From positions 62,001-126,000 of the forward strand of contig JALSIM010000016.1 in the NCBI GenBank assembly GCA_026990035.1: 64,000 nt of DNA, read 5' to 3'. Made by a program: the position numbers and the translations under genes. Source of the stretch: Alphaproteobacteria bacterium (GTDB taxonomy: Bacteria; Pseudomonadota; Alphaproteobacteria; Geminicoccales; Geminicoccaceae). Under the pieces are notes generated by a model. That model was not told the DNA's origin. It saw only the letters and a list, made by a program, of their open reading frames with translations, and made no database searches. This document shows, one piece after another, positions 17,304 to 26,877 of the stretch; the first letter of the stretch is position 1, and every line of letters begins with the position of its first letter.

Positions 17304-18023
17304 ATGAACACCGAAAGCCGTGCAATTTCGACTTTCCGCAAGATCGGCCGACGTACCGTGTCGGGGGTCGCGAGGTTCGCCGTCGGGACCGCGCTCCTCG
17401 TCGCCGCCAGCAGCGCTGCGCTCGCCCACGGTCCGGGCCAGGGGCCGGGTTACGGCATGGGTCCGGGCATGATGATGGGCCCGTGGGGAGGCCGGGATTT
17501 CGGCACGGGTCCCGGCATGATGGCTCCCTGGCGCGGCCAGGGAGGCGGCTTCGGCGGCTGTCCCGGAGCGACGACGGGCCCGCGTGGCGGCCCGGGATTC
17601 GGCATGGGGCCCGGGATGATGATGGGTCCGATGATGGGTCCCTGGGGTGGTCAGGGATTCGGTACGGGTCCCGGCATGATGATGGGTCCGATGATGGGTC
17701 CCCGGGGTGGCCAGGGATTCGGCATGGGGCCCGGGATGATGATGGGGCCCCAGGGTGACCAGGGCATGATGGCACCGCGCGGCGGCCAGGGCACGATGGG
17801 TCCGAAGAGCCGGCTGCCGGCTCGGGACCTGACCATCGAGGATGTCCGCGCCCGGCTGGAGAACTGGCTCGCCCACATGGGTAATCCGCGGCTCGAGGTC
17901 GGCGAGATCAAGGAGCTCGACGAAGACAGCTTCGTCGCCGACATCGTCACCAAGGAGGGCAAGGTGCTGGTCGATCGCTTTCGCATCGATCGCCACACGG
18001 GCGCCATGGAGCGGGTCGGCTGA
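17304..18023 (+). CDS. Met/Gly/Pro-rich repeat protein, likely periplasmic metal binder
   Basis: A 239-residue protein. The signal peptide (about residues 1-41, ending AALAH) precedes a low-complexity domain (about 42-170) made of GPGMMMGP-type units with Trp-Gly-Gly and Arg-Gly-Gly spacers. A folded C-terminal 60 residues follows (LTIEDVRARLENWLAHMG onward). More than 25 Met in about 120 residues is a known signature of Cu(I)-binding export or storage proteins, and a CopB-type ATPase lies 5.5 kb downstream. GAGGGGG before the ATG sets the start. A terminator-like hairpin follows, so it may be more highly expressed than later genes. Copper binding is inference. Confidence 0.8.
   Translation: MNTESRAISTFRKIGRRTVSGVARFAVGTALLVAASSAALAHGPGQGPGYGMGPGMMMGPWGGRDFGTGPGMMAPWRGQGGGFGGCPGATTGPRGGPGFGMGPGMMMGPMMGPWGGQGFGTGPGMMMGPMMGPRGGQGFGMGPGMMMGPQGDQGMMAPRGGQGTMGPKSRLPARDLTIEDVRARLENWLAHMGNPRLEVGEIKELDEDSFVADIVTKEGKVLVDRFRIDRHTGAMERVG
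17595..17756 (+). repeat. 60-bp tandem repeat inside the Met-rich gene
   Basis: Two full and one partial copies of a 60-bp (20-residue) unit encoding GFG(M/T)GPGMMMGPMMGP(W/R)GGQ. Copies differ by a few bases, mostly at M/T and W/R codons and at synonymous sites. They start at 17595, 17655 and 17715. In-frame length suggests expansion under protein-level selection. Confidence 0.85.
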
Positions 18024-18048
18024 GCCCGGCGTTCACGTGGATCCAGGG

Positions 18049-18090
18049 AAGGGCGGCGCCGCCGCGGGCGACCGGTGCCGCCCTTCTTTT
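18049..18090 (+). terminator. Rho-independent-type terminator after the Met-rich gene
   Basis: The inverted repeat AAGGGCGGC (18049-18057) / GCCGCCCTT (18077-18085), with a GC-rich 19-nt loop, is followed by CTTTT. It lies 26 nt after the stop and before the cytochrome c gene at 18120. The loop is long and the T-run short, so termination may be partial. Confidence 0.65.
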
Positions 18091-18119
18091 CCTCAACCTT
18101 CTATGTCCCGGAAGACATC

Positions 18120-18569
18120 ATGGCGAAAACTGGTTCGGGTTCGTCGGGGAAACGCGGCCTGGTGCTCGGCGCCATCCTCCTGCTCGCGGCCGGCACCTTC
18201 GGCCTCAGCCGGTGGTGGGACGGCGGCAGCCGGGCCGCGCTCGTCGACGTCGAGGTGCCGACGCTCTCGCGACTCGCCCGCAAGGGCGAGGTGGCGTTCG
18301 AGGCCAACTGTGCGAGCTGTCACGGACAGAACGGCGCCGGCACGGACAAGGGGCCGCCCCTGATCTACGACACCTACAATCCGGGTCACCACGACGACGG
18401 GGCCTTCGTCAGGGCGGCCCGCTTCGGGGTACCGCAGCACCACTGGCGTTTCGGCAACATGCCGCCGCAGCCGCAGGTGACCGACCGGGAACTCGTGGCC
18501 ATCATCCGATACGTCCGCGAACTTCAGGAAGCCAACGGGATCTTCTACAAGCCGCACATCATGCAGTGA
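18120..18569 (+). CDS. membrane-anchored monohaem cytochrome c
   Basis: A 149-residue protein with an N-terminal anchor (about residues 13-32) and one cytochrome c domain: CASCH (C64, C67, H68), with FGNMPPQP supplying the likely Met axial ligand near residue 120. It is an exported electron carrier or electron-accepting subunit. The start at 18120 follows the terminator. An in-frame ATG at 18075 would lie inside the hairpin region and is rejected. It is followed 59 nt later by the DUF302 gene with a strong ribosome site. A similar cytochrome occurs at 26878. Partner unknown. Confidence 0.88.
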   Translation: MAKTGSGSSGKRGLVLGAILLLAAGTFGLSRWWDGGSRAALVDVEVPTLSRLARKGEVAFEANCASCHGQNGAGTDKGPPLIYDTYNPGHHDDGAFVRAARFGVPQHHWRFGNMPPQPQVTDRELVAIIRYVRELQEANGIFYKPHIMQ

Positions 18570-18628
18570 GTGCGGTATCCGGTGCGTGCGGCGGTGCCGC
18601 ACCGATCGAGCGAGAGGAGGAGAAGGCG

Positions 18629-19018
18629 ATGGCCTACAGCATGGACAAGACGATTTCGGGTCGGGGATTCGAGGATGTCGTCGACCGCACCCGCGAAGCT
18701 CTGCAGGCGGAGGGGTTCGGGGTGCTCACCGAGATCGACGTCAAGGCGACCCTGAAGAAGAAGCTCGATGTCGACGTCGCCCCGTATCTCATTCTCGGCG
18801 CCTGCAACCCGCCCTTGGCCCACAAGGTGCTCCAGCTCGAGCCGCGGATCGGGGTGCTGCTGCCCTGCAATGTGGTGGTGCGGGAGCTCGACGACGGCAG
18901 CATCGAGGTGTCGGCGATGGATCCGGCGGCCGCCATGCAGGTGGTGGACAATCCGGCGGTCCACGAGGTGGCGGCCGAGGTGCGCGACCGGTTGGCCCGG
19001 GTCATGGCGGCGATCTGA
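18629..19018 (+). CDS. DUF302 family protein
   Basis: A 129-residue cytoplasmic alpha/beta protein of DUF302. Typical features are the start AYSMDKTISGRGFEDVV, the segment GFGVLTEIDVKATLKKKL, and the ILGACNPPLAHKVLQ motif with its conserved Cys. The family's reaction is unknown; members often sit beside sulfur- or metal-redox genes. GAGAGGAGGAG before the ATG is strong. Eight bases separate it from the AhpD-like gene, so they are co-transcribed. Confidence 0.9.
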   Translation: MAYSMDKTISGRGFEDVVDRTREALQAEGFGVLTEIDVKATLKKKLDVDVAPYLILGACNPPLAHKVLQLEPRIGVLLPCNVVVRELDDGSIEVSAMDPAAAMQVVDNPAVHEVAAEVRDRLARVMAAI

Positions 19019-19026
19019 GGCCCGTC

Positions 19027-19617
19027 ATGCGCATCCCGCCGCGGCCGGTCGCCGACTGCCCCTGGTATCTGCGGCCTTTCTTCTGGAACCAGAAACGGAA
19101 ATACGGGGAGGTGTTGCAGGCGGCGCTGCTGTGGGCCAGGGCGCCGCGGCTGTTCCTCGGTGTCGCCCTGCTCTACGGGATGATCGATCGGCGTTCCTCG
19201 CCGATCGATCCCGCCCTGCGCTCGCTGCTGACGGTGCGCATCTCGCAGATCAACCACTGCCCCTTCTGCGTCGACATCAATTCCATGACCCTGATGAAGC
19301 GGGGCGTTTCCGAGGAAAAGGTGCAGGCATTGGTGGACTGGCGGGAAAGCCCGTTGTTCGATGCGCGCGAGCGGGCCGCGCTCGCCTACGCGGAGGCGGT
19401 GACCGTGACCGACGCCGAAGTCGGCGACGAACTCTTCGCCGAGCTCCGACGCCATTTCGACGAGGACGCCATCGTCGAGCTGACCGGCCTCGTCGCCTTC
19501 CAGAACCTCTCGAGCAAGTTCAATGCGGCGCTCGAGGTTCCGCCCCAGGGCTTCTGTCGGTTGCCATCGGCGCCGGATGCCGGTGCGGTGGCCGAAAAAG
19601 CCGGGGGGTCCCCTTGA
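19027..19617 (+). CDS. AhpD-like / carboxymuconolactone decarboxylase family protein
   Basis: A 196-residue helical protein with the AhpD-type redox motif NHCPFCVDIN (CxxC) near residue 80. A central region (EKVQALVDWRESPLFDARERA) and LTGLVAFQNLSSKFN follow in the usual order. Such proteins act as thiol peroxidase partners or small decarboxylases; the CxxC argues for a redox or peroxide role. The N-terminal 60 residues, including PWYLRPFFWNQKRKYGE, extend the minimal domain. Located between DUF302 and a small secreted protein gene. Confidence 0.85.
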   Translation: MRIPPRPVADCPWYLRPFFWNQKRKYGEVLQAALLWARAPRLFLGVALLYGMIDRRSSPIDPALRSLLTVRISQINHCPFCVDINSMTLMKRGVSEEKVQALVDWRESPLFDARERAALAYAEAVTVTDAEVGDELFAELRRHFDEDAIVELTGLVAFQNLSSKFNAALEVPPQGFCRLPSAPDAGAVAEKAGGSP

Positions 19618-19694
19618 GCTTCCAGTTACTGGAATGGCCATATCGGGCACGATTGTGGTACCGGAGAAGCTCCGCTGAACCCGGACGATCGGTG

Positions 19695-20066
19695 ATGCGA
19701 CGGATGTCGGAAGGCGAATGCGGCAGGCAGGGCGGAAGGCGGAACGGTCCGCTGCGGCTGCTCGTGGCCGCGGCGGCGCTGCTGCTTCTCGTCTTCGCTT
19801 CGCTGTCCGGTCCGGAAAACTCTTCGGCCGCCACGCCATCGGCCGAGGTGTCGGCCGGCGATTTCCTGCCGCCCTCGGGTTCGATGCCGGACGGCTTCGA
19901 TGAGGAATGCGCCGTGCATCTCGCGGTGTGCGGCGCCATGCTGCAGAGTGCCGCATCCGTTTCCGAATTGATCGGGGTGGCGCGCACCGTCGACCGGATC
20001 GTACTCCTCCCCGGCTCCGGCAGGGCGCCGGAACGCATCCCGCCACCCCCGAAACACCACTCCTGA
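19695..20066 (+). CDS. small membrane-anchored or secreted protein with two Cys, unknown
   Basis: A 123-residue protein with a basic head, one hydrophobic segment (about residues 21-40), a Ser/Pro-rich stretch, and EECAVHLAVCGAML with two Cys eight residues apart. It ends PPPPKHHS, with a potential metal-binding His pair. The plan resembles the small Cys protein at 16848 (signal, Cys cluster, Pro-rich end), though the sequences differ. No good ribosome site is visible, so start and reality are less certain. The following 275 bp (20067-20341) hold no convincing gene. Confidence 0.5.
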   Translation: MRRMSEGECGRQGGRRNGPLRLLVAAAALLLLVFASLSGPENSSAATPSAEVSAGDFLPPSGSMPDGFDEECAVHLAVCGAMLQSAASVSELIGVARTVDRIVLLPGSGRAPERIPPPPKHHS

Positions 20067-20341
20067 ACGGCATCGCCGGCTCGCGGGCGAGTGTTCGGCG
20101 CGAGCGCAATTCCACCGGACCGGCGGAGCGGCCGTCACCGGTGGCGATCGCGGGAGTGGGTTCGTGGACAGCTTTCTCACCATCCTCCTCCGGGACGGCG
20201 TTTTCTCCCTCCCGGTTCGTCCCGGTCGCGGGCGCCATGATCGGTACCGTGTGGACGAGCGGCGGGGAAAACCGGCGGAGGAGGTGGATCCGGTCGGCGG
20301 GCGAAGAGTTCGGACGGCAACGGCCATCACGGAGGATTCCC

Positions 20342-20650
20342 ATGTCTAGTGCGACTGCGATCGATTACCGGGCGGTCGGCGAAGACCGTCGCGGACCGCG
20401 GATTCCGCTGCTGGCCACGGGCCTCGCTCTCGGCAGCTTTCTCGCCGTCACCTTCTCGCTCTGCGTGGCGTTCGGCCTGCTGTTCCCGGAGCTCGCCATG
20501 TATCCGAGCTGGGCGCCCCTGCTGCCGGGCTTCACCTGGCTGAGCTGGCGGAGCTTCCTGCTCGGGCTGGTGGAAAGCTTCGCCTACGGCTTCTACGTCG
20601 CCCTGGTCTTCGGACCGCTGTTCAACTTCTTCGCGAGGCGCCTGCCGTGA
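20342..20650 (+). CDS. DUF5676-like small membrane protein
   Basis: A 102-residue protein with two predicted helices (about residues 24-46 and 78-98) separated by a Trp-containing loop (MYPSWAPLLPGFTWLSW). It matches the usual appearance of DUF5676 membrane proteins, which occur beside metal ATPases and DUF302 genes. GGAGGATTCCC precedes the ATG. Its stop overlaps the next gene (GTGA), starting a tightly coupled run that ends in the copper ATPase. Function unknown. Confidence 0.75.
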   Translation: MSSATAIDYRAVGEDRRGPRIPLLATGLALGSFLAVTFSLCVAFGLLFPELAMYPSWAPLLPGFTWLSWRSFLLGLVESFAYGFYVALVFGPLFNFFARRLP

Positions 20651-22383
20651 CCGGAGCCCGAGCACCGAACCCGGCGGGCGTCGACCCGTTCTCCCTGGTA
20701 TCGTATCTGCGGGACGTCTTCGCGCGCAGCATCCTGTTCATGGACACGCTGCGCGAACGGGCCGACATCATGATCGCCCACGAGCGTGCGGGTAAACCGC
20801 CGCTGCTCGACTTCGACTACGAGATGATTCTCGATGCGCGCCGCTTCGAAGAGCCGGCGAACTATGCGCTGCTCTACATCACGCGCATCGACGATCGTTG
20901 CATAGAGGACCGTCTCGATGCGGAGAAGGCACCGGTCATCGTGGTCGATCCCCGCGCCGGTCACGGGCCCGGAATCGGCGGCTTCAAACGCGATTCGGAA
21001 GTCGGCATCGCGCTGCGCGAGGGGCATCCGGTCTATTTCGTGGTGTTCTTCCCCGAGCCCTGTCCGGGCCAGACCCTCGCCGATGTGCACCATGCCTTGC
21101 GCCGCTTCGTCGTCGAGGTGCAGCGCCGCCATCCCGGCCGGCCACCGGTCCTCTACGGCAACTGCCAGGCCGGCTGGGCGGTGGCCCTGCTGTCGGCGGA
21201 CTGCGAGGGGGTGCTGGGACCGGCGGTGCTCAACGGCTCGCCGCTGTCCTACTGGGCCGACGAGGATCATCCCAATGTCATGCGTTCGATGGGCGGCCTC
21301 GCCGGCGGCGCCTGGCTGCCGCATTTTCTGGGCGATCTCGGGGACGGCCGTTTCGACGGCGCCTGGCTGGTGCAGAACTTCGAGAACCTCAAGCCGGAAA
21401 AGGCGATCTTCGAGAAATACGCCAACCTGTTCCACAACATCGACAGTGAACGTGACCGTTTTCTCGAGTTCGAGCGCTGGTGGAACGGCTACTATTTCCT
21501 CGGCCGCGAGGAAATCACCGCGATCGTCGAGAACCTGTTCATCGGCAACGAGCTGGAACGCGGCGAGTTCCGCATCTGCGACGGCTGCACCGTCGATCTC
21601 ACGCGGATCCGCAACCCGCTCGTCATCTTCGCCTCCTATGGCGACGACATCACCCCGCCCTATCAGGCCCTGGGCTGGATCCCGGCGGTCTACGATTCGA
21701 CCGAGGCGCTGGTCGCCGCCGGACAGCGCATCGTCTATCTGATCAACCCCCATGTCGGCCATCTCGGCATCTTCGTCTCGGCCGAGGTGGCGCGGCTCGA
21801 ACACCGGGCGATCCTCGAGCAGATCGAGGAGATCACCGCCCTGCCGCCCGGGCTCTACGAGATGAAGATCGACAATCCGACCGGCGACCCGGACTGCCGG
21901 CGTCCACGATATGCGGTGCGCTTCGAGCCCCGGCGGGTGGAGGAGCTGCCCTTCCGTCCGGGCGGCGAGAGCTTCGAACGGGTGCGCGAGGTCTCGGAGA
22001 GGAATGCCGCCTTCTACCGGAACTTCGTGAGCCCCTGGGTGCAGATGGCGGCGAATCCCTTCTCGGCGGCGATGCTGGAGTGGATGCACCCCATGCGCAC
22101 CAGCCGCTACCTGTTCTCCGAAACCTTCAATCCCTGGATGCGGGGCGTGGCGATGCTCGCCGAGATGGTACGCGCCAACCGCGAGTCGCTGCCCGCGGAT
22201 CATCCCCTGATGCTCCGGGAACGGGAAGCCATCGCCGCCGGTTCGGAGATGATCGCCCGCGGGCGGGAGCTGCGCGACGCGGCCTGCCAGCAGACCTTCG
22301 AGATGATCTTCGGATCCGCGCAGAGCGTGGTCCATCCCCGCCTGCGGTCCGAGAGCGGAGCGGGAGGCCATGCGCGGACTTGA
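20647..22383 (+). CDS. DUF3141 family alpha/beta hydrolase-like protein
   Basis: A 578-residue cytoplasmic protein related in fold to PHA synthases. The nucleophile elbow GNCQAGW carries Cys (near residue 174) where lipases have Ser, as in PhaC. ASYGDDITPP gives the likely Asp, and INPHVGHLG the likely His, so a C-D-H triad can be assembled. The C-terminal quarter is helical (AAMLEWMHPMRTSRYLF). Members are often annotated as 3-hydroxyalkanoate synthetase-like and sit near acetate/phosphotransacetylase or metal genes. GTG start overlapping the DUF5676 stop. It overlaps the flavoprotein by 14 nt. The reaction is unproved. Confidence 0.88.
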   Translation: MTGARAPNPAGVDPFSLVSYLRDVFARSILFMDTLRERADIMIAHERAGKPPLLDFDYEMILDARRFEEPANYALLYITRIDDRCIEDRLDAEKAPVIVVDPRAGHGPGIGGFKRDSEVGIALREGHPVYFVVFFPEPCPGQTLADVHHALRRFVVEVQRRHPGRPPVLYGNCQAGWAVALLSADCEGVLGPAVLNGSPLSYWADEDHPNVMRSMGGLAGGAWLPHFLGDLGDGRFDGAWLVQNFENLKPEKAIFEKYANLFHNIDSERDRFLEFERWWNGYYFLGREEITAIVENLFIGNELERGEFRICDGCTVDLTRIRNPLVIFASYGDDITPPYQALGWIPAVYDSTEALVAAGQRIVYLINPHVGHLGIFVSAEVARLEHRAILEQIEEITALPPGLYEMKIDNPTGDPDCRRPRYAVRFEPRRVEELPFRPGGESFERVREVSERNAAFYRNFVSPWVQMAANPFSAAMLEWMHPMRTSRYLFSETFNPWMRGVAMLAEMVRANRESLPADHPLMLREREAIAAGSEMIARGRELRDAACQQTFEMIFGSAQSVVHPRLRSESGAGGHART

Positions 22384-23569
22384 GGGGAGGATCACCGTGG
22401 TCGGCGCCGGCGTGGCCGGGCTGACCTGTGCCATCCTGCTGGCGCGCAGCGGCCGACGGGTGGTGGTACGGGAAGCCCGGGCCCAGGTCGGCCGGCGCTT
22501 CCACGACGATTTCCAGGGGATCGAGAACTGGAGCGCCGAGCAGGACGTGCTGGAGGAGCTGGCCGAAGCCGGCATCCGCCTCCAGTGCGAACTGGTGCCG
22601 GTACGCGAAGGGCGGGTCTTCGATCCGGACGGGAAACTCCACCGGATCACCGCATCCCGCCCTCTCTACTATCTGGTGCGGCGCGGTCCGGCTCCCGGCT
22701 CTCTCGATCGGGATCTCCTCGCCCAGGCGTTGGAGGCGGGGGTGGAGATCCGTTTCGGCGACCCGGTGCACAGGGTCGATGGCCCCGCCATCCTGGCCAC
22801 GGGACCCCGCCGCGCCGATGCCATCGCCGTAGGCTACCTGTTCGAGACCGACATGCCGGACGGCGACTGGCTCGCCCTTTCGAACCGGCTCGCGGCCTTC
22901 GGCTATGCCTATCTGCTGGTTCATCGGGGGCGTGGGACGATCGCCACCTGCCTGTTCACCGACTTCGAGCGGCAGGAGGTGTACCTCCGCCGCACCGTCG
23001 CCTTCTTCCGCCGTCATGCCGATCTGCGCATGCGCGACCCGCGCCGCTTCGGCGGCTACGCCAACTTCCGCCTGCCGCGGCGGGCCGTGCAGGGTGACCA
23101 TCCGGTGATCGGTGAGCAGGCCGGGTTCCAGGATCCGCTCGCCGGCTTCGGTCTGCGCTATGCGTTCCGCTCGGCGATCCTCGCGGCGCAAAGCCTGCGG
23201 GCCGGCACCGACTACGTCGAGGCCTGGCGGGGGCAACTCCTGCCGCTGATGCGGACCGGCGTGGTCAACCGCTTTCTCTTCGACAGCCTCGGTGAGGGCG
23301 GCTGGCGGCGCGCCGTGGGCAGGCTCGCCGACGGCGACACGGTGCGCGTGCTGCGCCGCTTCTACCGGCCGTCACCCTGGAGCCGGGTACTGTTTCCACT
23401 GGCGAGGATGGTCTATCGCCGGCCGCTCCGCGACCCGAGCTGCCATCATCTCGACTGTGAATGCGTGTGGTGTCGCTGTGGATTGCAGCAGAACATGTAC
23501 GCTCGATGGCAAATTTCCGTCACGAGCGGGGGAAGGACTCGCCCCGCCAGCGAAGGAACCGAAAAATGA
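22370..23569 (+). CDS. FAD-dependent oxidoreductase, geranylgeranyl reductase-like, with Cys-rich tail
   Basis: A 399-residue flavoprotein. [18 protein letters not shown] at the N-terminus is the GxGxxG dinucleotide fold, and VVVREAR ends the second strand. [14 protein letters not shown] near residue 265 corresponds to the second FAD motif of the p-hydroxybenzoate hydroxylase/geranylgeranyl reductase group. The C-terminus (about 360-375) holds a tight Cys cluster, [13 protein letters not shown], which could bind metal or a cluster and is not part of the basic fold. ATGA overlap with the copper ATPase and 14-nt overlap with DUF3141 show co-translation. Substrate unknown. Confidence 0.82.
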   Translation: MRGLEGRITVVGAGVAGLTCAILLARSGRRVVVREARAQVGRRFHDDFQGIENWSAEQDVLEELAEAGIRLQCELVPVREGRVFDPDGKLHRITASRPLYYLVRRGPAPGSLDRDLLAQALEAGVEIRFGDPVHRVDGPAILATGPRRADAIAVGYLFETDMPDGDWLALSNRLAAFGYAYLLVHRGRGTIATCLFTDFERQEVYLRRTVAFFRRHADLRMRDPRRFGGYANFRLPRRAVQGDHPVIGEQAGFQDPLAGFGLRYAFRSAILAAQSLRAGTDYVEAWRGQLLPLMRTGVVNRFLFDSLGEGGWRRAVGRLADGDTVRVLRRFYRPSPWSRVLFPLARMVYRRPLRDPSCHHLDCECVWCRCGLQQNMYARWQISVTSGGRTRPASEGTEK

Positions 23570-25722
23570 AGCGTGAATCTGGCGATATCGCGACCCCGGA
23601 GAAGAAAGATCATGCCCGGCACCACGCCGGACACGGGCATGCCCATCACGACCATGCGGCAACGGCCGGCCACGGGGCCGGTGCCGCGCATGCCGGCCAC
23701 GACCATGGCGGGCACGGCCATGGCGGCCACGACCATGCCAAGATGGTCGCCGACTTCCGCCGGCGGTTCTGGGTCTCGCTGATCCTGACCGTCCCGGTTC
23801 TGGCGCTGTCGCCGCTGGTGCAGCGGGTGCTGGGGCTCGAGGAGGCGCTGGCCTTTCCGGGTTCCCTCTATGTTCTGTTCGCCATCTCGGCGGTGATCTT
23901 CTTCTACGGTGCCTGGCCGTTCCTCACCGGGCTCGTGAGCGAGCTCGAGAAGGGCCGGCCGGGGATGATGACCCTGATCGCGCTGGCCATCGGCACCGCC
24001 TTCTTCTACTCGACCGCCGTCACCTTCGGGCTGCCGGGCAAGGTCTTCTTCTGGGAGCTCGTGACCCTGATCGACGTCATGCTGCTCGGCCACTGGATCG
24101 AGATGCGGTCGGTCATGGGGGCGTCCGGAGCTCTCGAGGCGCTGGTCAAGCTGCTGCCGTCCTCGGCCGCCAAGCTGCTGCCGGACGGCAGCACCGTGGA
24201 GGTACCGATCGCCGAGCTCCAGCCCGGCGACCGCGTGCTCGTCCGACCCGGTGAGAAGGTGCCCATCGACGGCATCATCATGGAGGGCCGCTCCAGCTTC
24301 AACGAATCGATGCTGACCGGGGAATCGAAGCCGGTCGACAAAAAGGAAGGCGACGAGGTGATCGGCGGCGCCGTCAACGGCGAGGGCGCGGTGGTCATCG
24401 AGGTTCGCAAGACCGGCGATCAGACCTATCTGGCCCAGGTCATCGAAATGGTTCGTCAGGCCCAGGAAACCCGCTCCCGGACCCAGGACATCGCCAACCG
24501 GGCGGCGCACTGGCTGACCTGGGTGGCCCTCGGCGGCGGCGGTCTCACGCTCCTGAGCTGGCTGGTTTTGGGCTATCCCTTCGAATGGGCGCTCGAGCGG
24601 ATGGTGACGGTGATGGTCATCACCTGCCCGCACGCCCTCGGCCTCGCGGTGCCGCTGGTGGTCGCCGTGAGCACCAAGCTCACCGCCCAGAACGGGCTGC
24701 TGATCCGCGACCGGGCCGCCTTCGAGCGGGCCCGCAACCTGCAGGCGGTGATCTTCGACAAGACCGGGACGCTGACCGAAGGGCGGTTCGGTGTCACCGA
24801 CGTCGTCGCCCTCGGTGAGCTGTCCGAGGAGGAGACGCTGCGCATCGCCGCCGCCCTCGAGAGCCGCTCCGAACATCCCATCGCCCAGGGGGTGGTCCGG
24901 ACCGCCGGCGAGCGCGCTCTCGAGCTGCCCGCGGTCGAGGATTTCCGGGCGATCACGGGGCGCGGTGTCGAGGGACGGATCGACGGCCGCGACGTCAAGG
25001 TGGTGAGCCCCGGCTACCTCCGCGAACAGGGCATCGCCATCGACGATCCGCGTGTCGCCGCCCTCGCCGAGGAGGGCAAGACGACGGTCTATGTGCTGAT
25101 CGAGGGGAAGCCGGCCGGCGCCATCGCCCTCGCCGACATCATCCGGCCCGAGTCGTTCGAGGCGGTCGCCCGCCTCAAGAAGCTCGGCATCCGGCCGATG
25201 ATGCTGACCGGGGACGCCGAGGCGGTGGCGAGGAGCGTCGCCAGGGAACTCGGTCTCGACGATTTCTTCGCCGAGGTGCTGCCGCACGAGAAGGCGCAGA
25301 AGGTGAAGGAGGTCAGGAGCCGCGGCCTCACCGTGGCGATGGTCGGCGACGGCGTCAACGATGCGCCGGCCCTGGTGGAGGCGGACCTCGGCATCGCCAT
25401 CGGCGCCGGCACCGACGTGGCCATCGAGTCGGCCGATGTAGTGCTGGTCCGGAGCGATCCCCGCGACGTCTTCGCCATCCTCGCCCTGTCCCGGGCCACC
25501 TACGCCAAGATGATCCAGAATCTGCTCTGGGCGACCGGCTACAACACCGTCGCCATCCCTCTGGCGGCGGGTGTCCTCTATCCGTGGGGCATCGTCCTGA
25601 CGCCGGCCTTCGCCGCCGCCCTGATGTCGCTCTCGACGGTGATCGTCGCGATCAACGCCAAGCTGCTCGAGCGGGCCCGCCGGCTGGTGAGCGCCACCGG
25701 CGAATCCCTCGAACATTCCTGA
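23566..25722 (+). CDS. copB: copper-exporting P-type ATPase, CopB (P1B-3) type
   Basis: A 718-residue inner-membrane pump that uses ATP to move copper out of the cytoplasm. The N-terminal 55 residues are a His/Gly metal-binding tail (repeated HGH, HDH) rather than a CxxC domain. The ion-path motif is CPH (C354, P355, H356), with MSLST in the last helix, as in the P1B-3 group. The phosphorylated Asp is D398 in DKTGTLT; TGES and GDGVNDAP (D595, N598, D599) complete the core. Its start overlaps the flavoprotein stop. CPH pumps prefer Cu(II) or Cu(I) depending on species. Neighbouring Met-rich and haem proteins suggest envelope copper handling. Confidence 0.93.
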   Translation: MKRESGDIATPEKKDHARHHAGHGHAHHDHAATAGHGAGAAHAGHDHGGHGHGGHDHAKMVADFRRRFWVSLILTVPVLALSPLVQRVLGLEEALAFPGSLYVLFAISAVIFFYGAWPFLTGLVSELEKGRPGMMTLIALAIGTAFFYSTAVTFGLPGKVFFWELVTLIDVMLLGHWIEMRSVMGASGALEALVKLLPSSAAKLLPDGSTVEVPIAELQPGDRVLVRPGEKVPIDGIIMEGRSSFNESMLTGESKPVDKKEGDEVIGGAVNGEGAVVIEVRKTGDQTYLAQVIEMVRQAQETRSRTQDIANRAAHWLTWVALGGGGLTLLSWLVLGYPFEWALERMVTVMVITCPHALGLAVPLVVAVSTKLTAQNGLLIRDRAAFERARNLQAVIFDKTGTLTEGRFGVTDVVALGELSEEETLRIAAALESRSEHPIAQGVVRTAGERALELPAVEDFRAITGRGVEGRIDGRDVKVVSPGYLREQGIAIDDPRVAALAEEGKTTVYVLIEGKPAGAIALADIIRPESFEAVARLKKLGIRPMMLTGDAEAVARSVARELGLDDFFAEVLPHEKAQKVKEVRSRGLTVAMVGDGVNDAPALVEADLGIAIGAGTDVAIESADVVLVRSDPRDVFAILALSRATYAKMIQNLLWATGYNTVAIPLAAGVLYPWGIVLTPAFAAALMSLSTVIVAINAKLLERARRLVSATGESLEHS

Positions 25723-25753
25723 ATCCTCCACCAACGGGAAAAGGAGACCCCCG

Positions 25754-26854
25754 ATGACCCGAACATTGTTGGCATCCCTGGCGGGCCTGATGGCCGGATC
25801 CCTATTGGGCCTCGCCGCCGCATCCGGCGCGCCGGCGGACGAGGTCTATGTACCGCTCGGCGGGGCGGGCAAGGTGCTGGTGGTCGACGCCGCCAGCGAC
25901 CGGCCCGAGGGAACGATCGCGGGACTGCCGGCGGCCCACGGGCTGGCCGCCACGCCCGACGGCCGCTTCCTGGTCGTCGGCAGCTTCGCCGAGCGCGAAC
26001 CCGGTACCGCGCCGCCCGAGCCCGAAGGCATGAGCCGGGAGGAGCACGCCGCCCATCATCCCAAGAGGGGGATGAAGATGGACGAAAAGGCGGAAGGCGG
26101 GATGGCGATGGAGGCCGCCGCCGGGCCGGTGAGCACCGTCTCCGTGGTCGATCTCGCCGAACGGGAGGTGGTGCGGCGGATCGACGTGCCCGGTGCGGTC
26201 CATCACGTGGCGGTGAGCCCCGACAGCCGTTACGCCCTCGTCACCCAGCCCAACGCCGACAGCGTGACGGCGATCGATCTCGGCGACTTCGCCGTGGTCG
26301 CCACCATTCCCGTGGGGTCGCTTCCCAACTATGCGGTTTTCGCGCCCGACGGCAGCCGCGCCTACGTGAGCAGCGCCGGCTCCGACAAGGTGGTCGAGAT
26401 CGCCGTCGGTGACTGGAAGGTGGTGCGCGAAATCGCGACCGGGGGCAGCCCCGAGCATCTGGTGATCGACCGTGAAGGCGCGCGGCTCTACGTCAACAAC
26501 AACGGCGACGGCACGGTCGGCGAGATCGATCTCGCCGCCGGCGAGCAGGTGCGGGCCATTCCCGTGGGCGACGCCCTCCACGGCATCGATCTCGGCGACG
26601 ACGGTCGCACCCTGTTCGTGGCGATCATGGGCGAGAACAAGCTCACCGCCTACGATCTGACCACCGGCACCTTCCGCAGCAGCAAGCTTCCCTCGGGACC
26701 GTTCCATGTGATGACGGTCCGCGGCCGGGGCAAGCTCTACGTTTCCAGTGCCGAGGAAGCGAAGGTCTGGGTGATCGATCGGGAAACCCTCGAAGTGCGC
26801 GAGGAAATCCCGATCGAAGGGAAGGGTCACCAGATGTCGCAACTGGGTTCGTGA
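25754..26854 (+). CDS. secreted YncE-like beta-propeller protein
   Basis: A 366-residue exported protein with a signal peptide (cut near GAPADE, residue 28) and about seven short YVTN-type blades, e.g. [33 protein letters not shown] and [16 protein letters not shown]. Between blades one and two lies an inserted loop (about residues 92-125) rich in Met, His and acidic residues ([21 protein letters not shown]), which could bind copper. The gene lies 31 nt after the ATPase, with AAGGAGA before the ATG. Propellers of this class often serve as periplasmic docking proteins; its partner here may be the next cytochrome. Confidence 0.83.
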   Translation: MTRTLLASLAGLMAGSLLGLAAASGAPADEVYVPLGGAGKVLVVDAASDRPEGTIAGLPAAHGLAATPDGRFLVVGSFAEREPGTAPPEPEGMSREEHAAHHPKRGMKMDEKAEGGMAMEAAAGPVSTVSVVDLAEREVVRRIDVPGAVHHVAVSPDSRYALVTQPNADSVTAIDLGDFAVVATIPVGSLPNYAVFAPDGSRAYVSSAGSDKVVEIAVGDWKVVREIATGGSPEHLVIDREGARLYVNNNGDGTVGEIDLAAGEQVRAIPVGDALHGIDLGDDGRTLFVAIMGENKLTAYDLTTGTFRSSKLPSGPFHVMTVRGRGKLYVSSAEEAKVWVIDRETLEVREEIPIEGKGHQMSQLGS

Positions 26855-26877
26855 GCCCGAGAACCGAGGAGACCGTC

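Noticed and set aside
20067-20341. A gene in the gap before the DUF5676-like protein.
   Set aside because: Frames through it are continuations of shadow frames without start signals or domain character.
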